In this document: positions 34,380-45,489 of the stretch, piece after piece | Numbering within the stretch: the first letter of the stretch is position 1 | Layout: every line of letters begins with the position of its first letter | Assembly: GCA_027625915.1 (NCBI GenBank) | Contig: JANTQA010000043.1 | Coordinates: 62,001 to 126,000, forward strand | Length of the DNA: 64,000 nucleotides | Direction: 5' to 3' | Origin: Anaeramoeba flamelloides | Lineage: Eukaryota > Metamonada > Anaeramoebidae | Notes under the pieces: model-generated | Seen by the model: only the letters and a program-made list of their open reading frames with translations | What the model was told of the DNA's origin: nothing | Databases searched by the model: none | Program-made: the position numbers and the translations under genes

Positions 34380-35676
34380 TCTTTATTTCTAAAAAAAAAA
34401 GGAGAGAGAAAAGAAACAATTAATAAAAGACTTATAAATGGAGAAAAAAATAAAATTATCATTTGAGTAATATATATTTATATATATATATATAAACATT
34501 TTTTTTTTATTTCCTCAAGTCAAGAAATAAAAATGGAATATTAATCATTGTATATATATAAGAACATCGGGCAGAAGTCCGCAGATTATTAAGTTTGATG
34601 GTTTTTGAGAATTGGCTGATAAATGGAAAATAAAAGAACAGATAGAGATCTCAGTGAAATGGATTGAAGATCTAAACTCTTTTTAAGTCAAAAGGGTCCA
34701 GTTTTATTGAAGAAATAGAACACATTATGTGGGTTTAATTCATTATTCTTGTCAAATTAAAGTTTCAATTTTTAGATCAAAAAAATTTTTTCTCATTTTG
34801 TTGTTTTTTTTTCTTTTCTATTTTTATTTTTTTTTTAAAAAAGTAAATTTGAAAAAAAAAATGTTGAAACCCCCAATTAACATTAAGAAAAGTTTAGCTT
34901 TGTATGTTCTATAAAAATTCAGACCTTTACAAGTAAAAAATATTATTAGCAACTATTTTTAATTTCATAAAGAAATTGAGGAATTTTGCACAAGACATAC
35001 CAATATAAATGTCCCAAAAATTTTTTAACATTTTTTTTTTTTTGAAATTTGAAGTTTGTTCAGGCTTTTATTTTAGGATTATCTACTCTAACCTCAAGTT
35101 TATTATTTCACTTATTTCTAAACAATCTAAGTTTGGTTGGTTCTTTTAAATAAAGTGAATTTTTCATGTTTTGACTGTGCCCCTTTGAGTGAAATGGGGT
35201 TTAGTTTGTCTCTATTAAAATTTAAACGAAGTTTTGTCTCCAATGTATGAAAAGGTAAATTTTAACTTCAATATTTTAATTAAATCCATTGGGAGAATGA
35301 GATCCTTTGAAGATTAAGTTCTTGAAAGCACCATTAAAAAATGAAAAATTAGTTGTTTCAGTTGAATTTTGTTGTTTTAATTTTTGTTTCGATAAGTTCG
35401 ATCACGAGTTGATAAAATAAATAATGTTTCATATTTGTTTCTTTTGTTCAGAAAATCACCTTAGTTTTAGAATTCTTCGTTGTGGTTCTCCTTGCATACT
35501 CAAAATAATGAGATTGTTCTAGTTCTAAATTGATATTAATTATAGTTCTTCGAACTTCTCAATATCACCTTATATCACTTCGAACAATCTCATATTTCTC
35601 GTTCTTCCAGGCCAAACTACTCAGATTATAGCAAGGAAATTCTTTCCAAATGAAAAGAATAAACATAGAAATTCCC
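34380..35676 (+). repeat. K-family repeat, copy K6, split by a T element
   Basis: K blocks are present on both sides of 34680-35194: before it CTCAAGTCAAGAAAT and GATCTAAACT, after it TTTAGTTTGTCTCT, TTTTGTCTCCAATG, TCTCATATTTCTCGTTCTTC and the 3' AATAAAC end. In K2 the corresponding junction is continuous (GATCTAGTTTGTCTCTG). Confidence 0.65.
34680..35194. mobile_element. T-family TIR element, copy T3 (inside K6)
   Basis: The left end TTTTAAGTCAAAAGGGTCCA and the complement of the right end (TTTCACTCAAAGGGGCACAG) both match the T1 end TTTCAGTCAAAGGGGCCCAG. 515 bp. The left sub-terminal block (TTTTATTGAAGAAATA) also matches, inverted, the right end of T2 at 52958-52996. Confidence 0.62.
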
Positions 35677-35699
35677 TATAAATAAAAATTTTATGCGAA

Positions 35700-35924
35700 T
35701 TTTTCTTTTTCTATATCAGACATAAAAAATTTAAACCAAAAAAGGATTATATCTTTCGACTTGAAATTATATTGGAAAAAATGAACCGTTTTAAAAATGA
35801 TATTTCATCTCTCGACTAAGTTGATGAATGAACTTGCCTATCGGGTTTAATTGTACACCCATGTAATTAATTATTCTATTATCTTTCTTGTAAAAACAGT
35901 AAATAAGAGTTACTGGTCCCATAA
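35700..35924 (-). mobile_element. P-family fragment with empty Q site
   Basis: Inverted match to 8870-8993 plus 10211-10300 of P copy 1. It ends in TACTGGTCCC-ATAA, a decayed version of ACTAGTCCC-TTAA. The single TTAA at 35791-35794 is where copy 1 carries the 1.2-kb Q insertion. Confidence 0.7.
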
Positions 35925-36044
35925 AATAACTTTTGTTTTAAGTAAAGGAAAACTGCTCACAAGTCATTTGTATCGACCCTAAGACAATGTTGGGGATATA
36001 AAGTCAAAAAAAAATGTTTTTTGATTTTTTAACTCATGATCAAG

Positions 36045-36836
36045 CATACCCAATATCATTTTTAAAAAAATAAACAAAAGTTCGGCTATTTTTTTCTTCG
36101 AAAAAAAAGAGAAGAGAAAATTAATAAAAGATTTTGAAATGGGATTAAAGATAAATTCTAACTTTAAGAAATTCGAAAAAAAAAAAAAACATTTTTTTTG
36201 TACTATACCAAGTCAAGAAATTTTGGAGTGGAATAGTTCAAAATCATTAATTGTTAAGAACACACTTAAATATACTCATGTTTTTATGTCTGTTTACCTT
36301 CCAGTGTTTCATAATAAGCATAAAATAAAAGGGGGGATTGAAACTCATTAAAATGTTGAGTGATCTAGCTTTTCTCTGAAGGGATTTTAAACCAAGTTTT
36401 ATCCTTAATGGATGAAAATGTAACCTTTAACTTCATATGTCTCCATTGGAAGAATGAGATCCTTTGAAAAACAAGTTCTTCAAAGTACCATTAAAAAATA
36501 ACAAATTAGTTGTATCAGGTATAATTTGTATATTTGTTTTCGTTTGTAAATTTTTTTATTGTTTAAGATCCAGAGTTGAAAAAATAAATAGCATCTCCAT
36601 ATTGTTTCATTTGTTCGCCAATTACTTGTTATATTTCCTCGTCTTGGTTCTCCTTCCAGACTCAAAATATTGGTATTGTTCTAGTTCTAAATTGATATTA
36701 AACATCGTTCTTCGAATTTCTCAATATCATCTTATATCACTTGAAACAATATCATCTTTCTCGTTCTTGTAGGCCAAACTCGTCAGATCATAACAGGGAG
36801 ATTGTTTCCAAATCAAAACAATAAAGGCAGTTATAT
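36045..36836 (+). repeat. K-family repeat, copy K4 (5'-truncated)
   Basis: Retains AAGTCAAGAAATTTTGGAG, GTGTTTCATAATAAGC, GTAACCTTTAACTTCA, TTTCCTCGTCTTGGTTCTCC and CAAATCAAAACAATAAAGGC, followed by a (TA)n at 36832-36852. The ORF segment at 36139-36351 ends GGIETH. Confidence 0.7.
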
Positions 36837-36852
36837 ATATATATATATATAT

Positions 36853-36912
36853 TGACTTGTACTAAATAGATGAGATTTTTGATAGCATCTAGTCAGGAAA
36901 TTTTATATCAAA

Positions 36913-36945
<33 letters not shown>

Positions 36946-38057
36946 TAGTACAAAATACAAAATAACAATCAAACATTTCTAATTTTTGTAATTCAAGGAA
37001 AGTAGAGAGGAGGATTTTTTTTTTTTTTTTATGTTGGAAAACAATGAAACAAAATTAGAATTTTCCGCAAAATATTGTAGACATGTGGGGAATTTATCAA
37101 TATTAAAAAAAAAAATCTGGGATCATTATAATACATGTTGTACTAATGGATAATTTTTCAATACTATGAATACACTTTGTAATTATTTCAAAAGTGGGTA
37201 TATATATTTTAATTTTTTTGGTAGTTGCCTTCTATACAAAATTGTAATATGAAATTATTTCGTTAACTATAATATTAATGTTTTTATTGGAAGAATAGTG
37301 GAATATATTTAATTATTTCATATTCCTTAACATGTTTAGAGATAAAAAACAATCAAAAAAACAAAAAAAAAAAAAAATGAAGAAAATAAAGAATTATACA
37401 TTTGATTTAAATTTAGTGAAAATTTTTCGTAAGTTGTAGAAATGTGCTTTATCCAAAGATTGATTTAAAATATTTATCTAGAAAAAATATTTCACGGGCT
37501 TTTTTAGAAATGAATTATATAATTTTGAAATTTGATTTTCTCTATGTAATTACTTTTTTACAGGTGAAAATTTATCGATATTGGGGTGTAATTTTGTTCT
37601 GCTCGACTTTTTTTTGGTCTAAAATTATAGAACTCCCACATACCCAATTCAGAGTTCAATTTTTTTTTAATAGGATAATTACATTATTAAATCAGATAAA
37701 AATATTGAAAATAGATATGTGATACGATTTCTCTATTAATTTTCAAAAAAAAAAAATAGTTATTTTTCTGTGAAAAAATTTGTTAAAATAAATATTTCAA
37801 GTTAAAATGATAAAAATATCATTATTTTATGATTTGGGTTTTTCTTTAAAAAAATCAAATTTTGAATAATGACTGTTCATCCAATAAAAAAAATAAATAA
37901 ATAAATGACAATTCGTGTGGGTGTAAATGATTAGTAGTTAGGTATAACCATCGAGTTTCATACTATCACTTACTCGGTTTATTTAATATTTTATTTTTAT
38001 TTTTGCTTTAAAAAGATTTAGAATCCTATATTTCACTTCTCGTATTTCCTGTACAAC
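36853..38057. other. AT-rich intergenic, homopolymer-rich
   Basis: Includes T runs at about 36910-36940 and 37018-37030. No supported gene. Confidence 0.4.
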
Positions 38058-38510
38058 TACAGTCTTTCCACATCTACCATAAAATTATAAATAAAACACA
38101 ATTGATTTTTCGATTCTTATTTTTCATTTTCAAAAAATTCAGAAATAAGAGTTAATTTTCCAAAATAATAATAACAATAAATAAGCTATTCTTAAAATTT
38201 TTGAAACATCAAAAAAAAAATTTTGAAGATTCTTGAAGCTTGAAAATATTGTTCAAAAAAAGGTAATTTTTTAAAGATCAGTCAATATTGATATTTTTTT
38301 TGAGCTGTTTTGGACGGATAATTTTGAAGTTTGATTGGATCTTGAATTTTTTTTATTTGATTATCCAAAAATTTGAAGAATAGCTCATTTATTATTATTA
38401 TTATTTTGGAAAAATAACTCTTCTTCCGATATTTTTGAAAATAGAACATAAGAATAGAAAAATAAATTGAGTTTTATTGAAAATTTTTTGGTAGACGTGG
38501 AACGACTGTA
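38058..38510. mobile_element. M2 MITE (TA-flanked fold-back, 453 bp)
   Basis: TA-CAGTCTTTCCACATCTACCA and the complement TGGTAGACGTGGAACGACTG-TA. The interior also folds back (a TAAGCTATTCTT block against AAGAATAGCTCA, and an AATAATAATAACAATAAAT block against ATTTATTATTATTATTATT). Same architecture and TA target as M1 but unrelated sequence. Single copy seen. Confidence 0.78.
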
Positions 38511-38748
38511 TAAATTCCTTTATTTATGTCAACTCAAATAATTCGATGATTTAAGAGGTTTTAATACCAAAAAAAAAACCTAAAAATGTTTACAAATAAC
38601 TAGTATTTCATCACCTTATAAACTCACATTGAATTACAACAACTAGAGAAATGAACCCATTATCACCCTAAATAAAATAAACAATTATTCAATTTAAGAG
38701 AAATGTTGTAATGGTTTTATAAAATTATCCAAACTATTCAAGATAAAA

Positions 38749-38943
38749 AAAAAAATAAAAACAAAAAACCAACTTTAAATAATTTTGAGATTTATTTATC
38801 AAAATATAATGGGAAAAGAACAATAAGGAAAGCAATCAAAAAATTTAGGACGATTTTTATTTACATAAGAAATAAGAATCCTCAACAAGTTAACAAATAG
38901 AGAATTTTGAAAGATAAATTGAACAAAAATCACATCTTTTCAA

Positions 38944-38982
<39 letters not shown>

Positions 38983-39163
38983 AAATCTTTACAAATATAA
39001 AAAAAAAAAAACGATACCTCAAATTTTTTATGATTTACAATATTTGCCCCCCAACAGTTAATGTAATTTTTCATTTCTTTATCCTCAAAATAAACAAAAA
39101 AAAAAAAAATAAAAACAAAAAACCAACTTTGAATCATTTTGAGATTTATTTATCAAAATATAA
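38749..39163. repeat. ~60-bp direct repeat pair and (TA)n
   Basis: AAAACAAAAAACCAACTTTA then TTTTGAGATTTATTTATCAA at 38757-38804 recurs at 39112-39159 with few changes. A pure (TA)n lies at 38947-38979 between them. Confidence 0.75.
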
Positions 39164-39435
39164 ATACTCTGTAAAATGAAAAATTTTCTATTTATAAAAA
39201 AATAAAAGTAAATGAAAACTTCGCCCTCGTAGTGAAATATGGAAAACAAAAAAAAAATACCTTCCTATCAACTTTTGTCCTCCTATCTCACAAAGATGCA
39301 TATGTGCAAAATGATATTTTTTCTTATTTTACCATTTTCTACTGTATAAATCCAATCCTTGGATTGGATGATCATCAACATCAGCATCATGATCATATTT
39401 TTTCTTCCGATTCATCATGATCGTCAAGGAATTTC

Positions 39436-41646
39436 TCAGATTGCTGATTGTTCTTCATCCTTTAAAAAGCATATATGAGGGTCAATTCCCAAATCCTCTG
39501 GTACTTTGTTATTGACTTCAGCATCCGACATTTTGGACATTCTGATCGGTAAGTAGACCTTATGTTTTCTCATCTTTGACCAAAAGATCTGGAATCTGAT
39601 GATATCCTTCTTTCCTTCAACTTTCCCAATTAAATGGTATCGCATTTGCTTTTGAGATACGGTCTGTTCGAGGTTTTCTATTCTGACATACTCCAAGGGT
39701 AGGCAATTTGATCTTTTTTTCTTAATCTTTCTATTGATCAGTTTCACTGATCTTTTTGCGTATTTGACCGCCTGTTGCCTCATCACGGGAGAATAAGATT
39801 TCTCCCATTTGACACACACGCAGTACCCAGGGTCAATATTTGCCTGTTTGCATGTTCTGCCCTTGGGGATTCTTTCTGTGAACAAGTTATAGGTGTTTTC
39901 CACCAAGTGGCTGTATTTGGGACTGCTCTGTTTCTTGGCCTTCTTTTTGAATTCATTTTCAAATAAATCGGACTGCATGCGCGGGAACTCACGCATGGTT
40001 GTGTAAAGATCGAAATGCGAGAATAGGCGGTTGGCGTTATTTTGCAAGTTCTCTCTCATCCAGGGGTTTTTGTCAAGGAACCGTTTCGGCATAATGAACA
40101 GGAGCTGCGGGAATTTGTGCTCGTTAAATCCGGCCTCGTTGTATGCGTGCTGGGTGTAATGGAACCCATGATCAGAATGGAGAATGATCATGGTGTTCTC
40201 AAAGTCCACGGTCTCGAGAAAGGACATCATGTCCCAAATCGTTGTTGACAGTTTGCGTGGCACCGTGTGGAAATTCATGTTCGTTGCCGTCGCGAAAATG
40301 GGATGTTGCCCTACGTGCTCTTTCAAAACCTGCTCAAGCCAGGTTAAGGTCGTAAAGCTCAGGACGGAAAAGATGTCACCGAAGGTATTATTGGGGATCA
40401 CAATATCGGCATAGAGGTTCGACCACTCATTCTCCTTAGTGCAATTCTTCACGTACACGTCGTGGCATTGGTGCAGATACCGCCCGTCGAACCGGTCCCG
40501 GGAGTCAATCGTCAGATACCCCTCTTCGCGGTACTTGTTCCACAGGATCCGGTCGCAGTCCTTTTCCTTGACCTTACCGTCGAGCTCCCCACAGTTCTGC
40601 TGCTCGTGGTTCGGGTAGCCGGGTATTCGCTTCTCGACATTCGACTTCGTTCCCATGTAGAAGGGGGGCTGGTTTTCGGTGCTGAACCACCCCATCACAT
40701 GGTACCGGCGAAATGCAAAGTACTCGATCTGCCCCGCGTTCACTTTCCTGTCCAGCCACTCGCGGAAGATGGAAAAAATGCGCACATACCGCAAGTGCGA
40801 CAATGCGTCGTTCAGAATTAAAAGCATATTCATCTTTTCTGGTTTTTGATCCGAGAAAATGCCCCGCTTCTTCCTTTTCTCTTTCTCTTGCGCCTCGATC
40901 CGCGCGATCCTTCGTCGCACTCGATCAAGAACATCTTGGTCCTTGCGGTAGTTAAAAAAGGGGAAATCTTGTTTATACTTTGGCCCCTTTCGGTACTCTG
41001 CCTGAATATTCACCATCGAATAGTTGCTATAGTCAAACTCTTCGCCACGCGCAATTTCTCCCAGCTTTGCCCCCTCTTGGTTCTTGATAATGTATCGCAT
41101 CGAAGATTCTGCTTTAAGACTATCGTTTGCAATTGTTTTGTAAATGGAGGAGTGGTGGTGTTGTCCGGTGGGATTGTTGGACACTCTGTCAAGGCAATAT
41201 TCTTTTAACACGTCTCGGAACATGTTCTGGTTTGCCGTTTCCTCAAATTTGATCAGTTTTGGTTCGCGAAAATTTAAACTATTCCGCATCAAAACCGCAG
41301 AAGAATATTGCCGCGACTCTTTCCTCTTGATTTTAGCTTCCGTTAGCTCAGCACATTCTTGGCTGTGAGGCTGGCATGCGTTCATCAGCGAATTCTTGAG
41401 AGAAGAGACTTGCCAAGCTAAGTCGTTCTTTTTGTTTTCGATCGGACAGCTTATTTGCTCTGAAAAATAAAGCTTGTCTTGAGGTAACTCTTCGAAACAT
41501 TTTCGAATTTGACGGGAATACTTTGATTCAGTGTCTAATTGTTTCCTCTGTTTGTTCTGTTTGTTCTGTTTGAGCACGTAGACCGTTACCAACAACAAAA
41601 CAAGAAGAAAAATTACACTAAAGTGTCTTTTTTTTTGTTTGAGCAT
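39436..41646 (-). CDS. DUF229 (PF02995) sulfatase-like / alkaline-phosphatase-superfamily type II membrane protein
   Basis: 736 residues from the ATG at 41644-41646; no upstream in-frame ATG is visible. A basic start (KQKKRH) precedes one hydrophobic helix (residues ~10-26), a signal anchor that would put the rest in the secretory lumen or outside. A ~230-residue stem with several Cys follows. The DUF229 catalytic region starts at MLLILNDALSHLRYV (~275-290, equivalent to the family's LLIGIDSVSR), continues through ILWNKYREEGYLTIDSRDRF, and includes NTMIILHSDHGF (~490), HKFPQLLFIMP and RLFSHFDLYTTMREF. The SDHG motif supplies metal ligands in this superfamily. A Cys/Lys-rich C-terminal domain (~590-736) follows. 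The substrate is unknown. G+C in 40.4-40.8 kb is above 50% by eye, far from the neighbouring ~20-25%. Long open frames on the opposite strand are by-products of that. Confidence 0.9.
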   Translation of the reverse strand: MLKQKKRHFSVIFLLVLLLVTVYVLKQNKQNKQRKQLDTESKYSRQIRKCFEELPQDKLYFSEQISCPIENKKNDLAWQVSSLKNSLMNACQPHSQECAELTEAKIKRKESRQYSSAVLMRNSLNFREPKLIKFEETANQNMFRDVLKEYCLDRVSNNPTGQHHHSSIYKTIANDSLKAESSMRYIIKNQEGAKLGEIARGEEFDYSNYSMVNIQAEYRKGPKYKQDFPFFNYRKDQDVLDRVRRRIARIEAQEKEKRKKRGIFSDQKPEKMNMLLILNDALSHLRYVRIFSIFREWLDRKVNAGQIEYFAFRRYHVMGWFSTENQPPFYMGTKSNVEKRIPGYPNHEQQNCGELDGKVKEKDCDRILWNKYREEGYLTIDSRDRFDGRYLHQCHDVYVKNCTKENEWSNLYADIVIPNNTFGDIFSVLSFTTLTWLEQVLKEHVGQHPIFATATNMNFHTVPRKLSTTIWDMMSFLETVDFENTMIILHSDHGFHYTQHAYNEAGFNEHKFPQLLFIMPKRFLDKNPWMRENLQNNANRLFSHFDLYTTMREFPRMQSDLFENEFKKKAKKQSSPKYSHLVENTYNLFTERIPKGRTCKQANIDPGYCVCVKWEKSYSPVMRQQAVKYAKRSVKLINRKIKKKRSNCLPLEYVRIENLEQTVSQKQMRYHLIGKVEGKKDIIRFQIFWSKMRKHKVYLPIRMSKMSDAEVNNKVPEDLGIDPHICFLKDEEQSAI

Positions 41647-41686
41647 TTTGCAAAAGAGAAATTCAAAAAAGTTAAACACAAAAAAA
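41647..41686. promoter_or_regulatory. 40-bp divergent intergenic region
   Basis: Separates the ATG of the DUF229 gene (minus) from the ATG of the 98-residue ORF (plus). If both are genes, transcription start sites must overlap the opposite gene or lie within these 40 A-rich bases. Confidence 0.35.
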
Positions 41687-41983
41687 ATGAAAAATAAACA
41701 AAATAGCAAAAAAGGAGAATTACGTACTTTTTTTCATTTGAATCATGTAGCTTCGAAATCAAAAAAAAATGAAAGTGACAGTTGGGTTAGTTATGAAGAG
41801 CCAGTTTATTTGGAAAAATCTGTTTTAATAAACTCATTATTTGGAAAGGAAACATTAAGTAATTTAATTTCTTTTGATTCGAACATTCAATTTGCGTTGA
41901 TTAAAAAATTATTTTCGATACTTGGATGCAAATTGGAAGAAATGAAAATCAAATTTGAAGACAGAAAGTATACTCGTTATTAA
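41687..41983 (+). CDS. Small hypothetical protein, 98 aa
   Basis: Starts at ATG 41687-41689 and encodes a basic N-terminus (MKNKQNSKKGELRTFFHLNH), then SWVSYEEPVYLEKSVLINSL and a C-terminal amphipathic part (IKKLFSILGCKLEEMKIKFE) ending RKYTRY. Residue use looks protein-like rather than random A/T translation: it has balanced hydrophobic and charged residues plus Trp, Cys and His. Family not recognised. No signal peptide or membrane helix. Divergent from the DUF229 gene. Confidence 0.55.
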   Translation: MKNKQNSKKGELRTFFHLNHVASKSKKNESDSWVSYEEPVYLEKSVLINSLFGKETLSNLISFDSNIQFALIKKLFSILGCKLEEMKIKFEDRKYTRY

Positions 41984-43135
41984 GAATGCTATCTTTTTTT
42001 GATTGTTTTGATAGGTTTGGGATTCCCCAAATCATTAATTTGACTTTTTAAAATAAAAAATTTTCTAATTGTTTTTTTGCTTTTTTTTTAAAAAAAGTTA
42101 AAATTTCTCATTTCAGAAATAAACCACTGATTAAAAAGCACTCTTTAACATAACTTTGTTCATAGTAATGCCAAAATAAAGCTTACTCAAAAATTCATTG
42201 GGTATTAAAAAAAAAAATCTAATTTTTTGTTTATGAAGACCAATACATTAACCAATCAAATAAACGAACAACAAACACAAATTGAAAAATATAGTATTGG
42301 TTTCTCAGTTCTATTATTTAAAAAGAAATTCGAAAAATAAAGGATCAAAATGGAAAATTTATCTCTAAAACAATAGAGTAAATTTTTATGAAAATTTTTA
42401 TCCTAAAAAAAACAAAAATTTCAAAAATAGTTGAGAAATTGAGAAAAATATTCACAAATCACATGAATAATTTAAATTTAACTGAAAATATCTAGACGTG
42501 GACTTTCAAAATTGATTTGAACGTAGGTATATTATTTGGAGGTGAATTGGATGTTTTCAGTTCAAAGTAAGAAAAAACAGTAAGAATTATATTTTTAAAC
42601 AGGGATTTATGTCTTTGAGTACACATTATTTTGATGACTGTAAGTATTTCTTCAAATTATGAAATGAGATTACAAACCTGTGCCGTTTTTAGGTTCAGGA
42701 TAATTCAAGAACGATTTCACAAATTTTTTGGTTTTTTTCTCAAGTTGTTTCGCATTTTCCAAAGAAAAGAAATAAAATTAAACCATTTTGAAACCAAAGC
42801 TTAAGGTTTCTAAAGTTCTCAACCTTAGCAAAACCCTAAAAGAGAAAATGACTTCCTAATCCCCAAAACATTAAAAATCAGTTTTTACTTTTGGAGCTTC
42901 CTAGGAATTGTTGTGGATATTAAAATAAAAAGAAGTCCAATTTATTATTGACAACACAATTTTACAATTTTTAATTTCAAACAAGTTGTCAATCCTTTTA
43001 TTTTCCCTTTTCAAATCATATTTCTCTTTTTTTTCAAAAAACAAGTCTCGTTAAAAAAAAACAAAAAAATAAAAAAAATCTTCAAAAACACAAATAAAAA
43101 CACAAACAAAAACAAATAAAATGAATATTTAACAG
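41984..43135. other. AT-rich intergenic, no gene seen
   Basis: No coding frame or shared repeat recognised. Confidence 0.4.
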
Positions 43136-43690
43136 ACTCTCATCCAAACTGTCGTATTGCTCTAAATTCAAAAATTTGGCCAGACAAACCTCATTCCACG
43201 ATATTTACTCCCAATAACACTTAAATGGGCACATACATATATAAGAACAGTATGGAACTTCTTTGTTTACTATTGGCCAAAGATCCTTTAACTCTACCCC
43301 TTTTTTAGATCCTTTAAAGTATCTAACTATTCACTGTGCCACAACGCCAAATCCCACAAGATCACAATCAACAAGAAATAAGCAAGGCTTTACCGTAGCC
43401 TTGTATAGCCTGGTAAAAAGGTTGCAGGAAAATAGATGCGGCCCGAAATATCAAGAATTTCCACCGCAGCGACCTTGTTAATGTTGGAAGCACCCAACCA
43501 AGGACGCTCTTTGAAAACGGCAACACTATCAAAACTATGAGTTTGATCAACTTTACCACATTATTTCGGCAAAATAAAGCCAATGATTTCAGTGCACTCC
43601 CTCTGACTAAGAGATACTTGATCATACCCAAATACGATCAGAAGTGTAAACAAACACACACACCTTAAGCAACAGTAAGTACATGGAAGT
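43136..43690 (-). pseudogene. GC-raised island with interrupted coding-like sequence, unrecognised
   Basis: Base composition is clearly less A/T-rich than in the flanks. On the minus strand, separate frame pieces read like real protein, for example VSLSQRECTEIIGFILPK, SVAVFKERPWLGASNINKVA and GRIYFPATFLPGYTRLR. They are not one continuous frame, so this is either an exon cluster or an old, broken sequence. A hydrophobic piece upstream (CVCLFTLLIVFG) could be a signal peptide. Family unknown; I do not assign it to host or mobile DNA. Confidence 0.35.
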
Positions 43691-44878
43691 AATAATGTTG
43701 GTTAGACAAGAGTGATAATATGGAATAGAAAGAAGACAACTTTGTTTTTTTTTTATTTTTTATCTATATCGGGGGGAAATGATAATAATGTTTGACACAG
43801 TAGTACTGGTATTTTAAGAATAAATGGTAAAAAATTTTACTTCATTTTCATTTTTATTTATTTTCAATAGATATATGGGAGGTTTTGATGATACCAGATA
43901 TTATAGTAATATTAACAATAAAATCGCGATAGTATTTTAAAAAAGCGTGATGAGTCCAACTCTATCACAAAAAAATCATAAAATCGCAATATTCCACATA
44001 TAATCATGATGAAATAAAAATCTCGTTTTCAAATGAAAAATTTTTGTTTTGAAATCACCTGAGAACAAATCTCGTGGCTTTTACAAAGTCAAGAGTCTTT
44101 TACAGCACTTTTCCCCTTTTTTAAATGTTGGGAAGTGTTTGTAAGGGTTTCGAATTGTCTTCAGGTGTTTGAAAGTTTTGAAAGACATAAAACTTTATAA
44201 AAGGTCTGAGTGTGTTTGGTTTGTTGTTGAAAAAGAATTAATTCTTTTCATTTTTTTTTTTTAACAAAAATATAAAATGTCTGTGAGTACTATGATCAAA
44301 CAAAAAATGTTCCATTTCAACAATACACTTGAATATAAAATAGGAGTGTTTTCTTAAAAGAGAGTTATTACCTCCACGAAGTTAAATAACCAAAAAGAAT
44401 AAAGAGTATTTTTCCTTCTTATTGGTGATTGATCTAACAAAAACCTCTAATAAGCTTTAGTTGTGTTTTCTGTCCCATACAAAGATGCTCAAAGAAGAAA
44501 AAAAACAATTGTACAAAAATCTTAATAATTGATGATCATCTGGCGGTGATGGTTGTCGTAAATGCTTTTGAAAAGTTATCCTAACTCCTTTCAACTTTCA
44601 TAGAATATTGAAAATATTTTAACCAAAGAAAACATTCTTTAAAGAACAGAAAAAGGTTTGATTTTTTTATCAGATCTTTTATTCGACACAATCTACAAAA
44701 CACCACTATTAACTGAGAAATTATTTATTTATCTTTAGTTCTTATTGTTGTTGATCTAAAAGGATTGATAGGTTTTGTCAACCAAGATAAAAGAAAATAC
44801 AATAAAATTCTTTGATCTTCTACTTGATTGAACCAAGTATCTTTTTTGTTGTTATTTTAAGAATATCTTTTAATCACC

Positions 44879-45257
44879 TACAGCCAATTTATTCAACTTG
44901 TGAATTTTTTCTTTCCTTTCGGAATATAAGGTGAAACAAAAAAATTGTTTAAAACATTTTTTTCTTTCATCCTGTGTTGCAACAAAAATTGTTTATAGCA
45001 ATTTTTTTCTTTCAAGTTAAACTTCATAATGAAAGAAAAATTCACAAGTTGAATAGATTGGCTCTAATGGATGTTTAGGTGCGTTTAAAAGCAAGAATTT
45101 TTGTAATGTTTCAGAACGAAACCTTACAAGTTGAAACGAAACAATTTTTTTTTTCACGTTACTTTACGAAAGAAAAAAATGTTTTAAACAATTTTTTTGT
45201 TTCACCTTATATTACGAAAGGAAAGAAAAAATTCACAAGTTGAATAAATTGGCTGTA
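44879..45257. mobile_element. M3 MITE (TA-flanked, ~90-bp inverted repeats), nested in R
   Basis: TA-CAGCCAATTTATTCAACTT at the left and its complement ending AATAAATTGGCTG-TA at the right. Arms pair almost perfectly for ~90 bases (44881-44970 with 45168-45255). R copies 1 and 2 have the uninterrupted sequence (ATAGATTATGTAATTAAAAG at 7037 and 8254), which shows insertion at a TA. Confidence 0.85.
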
Positions 45258-45489
45258 ATCTATTTTTTGATCAAAAAAAAATTTCTTGGATAAAAGATTG
45301 CTTATTTATCCAAAAATACATCAACTATTATATCTCGATTACCTTTTAAATAAGATATTTTGGTGTTTATCACGATTTTAAATAATTATCACGATTTTAT
45401 TAAATCTCAAAATTTGTTATATTATTGTGATAATATTGAATATCGCAATAATATTGAATATCAGGATTTTCAAAAATATCGCGATTTGT

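Noticed and set aside
39775-41368. Several long plus-strand frames and a second minus frame across the DUF229 gene
   Set aside because: They lie opposite or out of frame with a well-supported GC-rich gene; GC richness removes chance stops.
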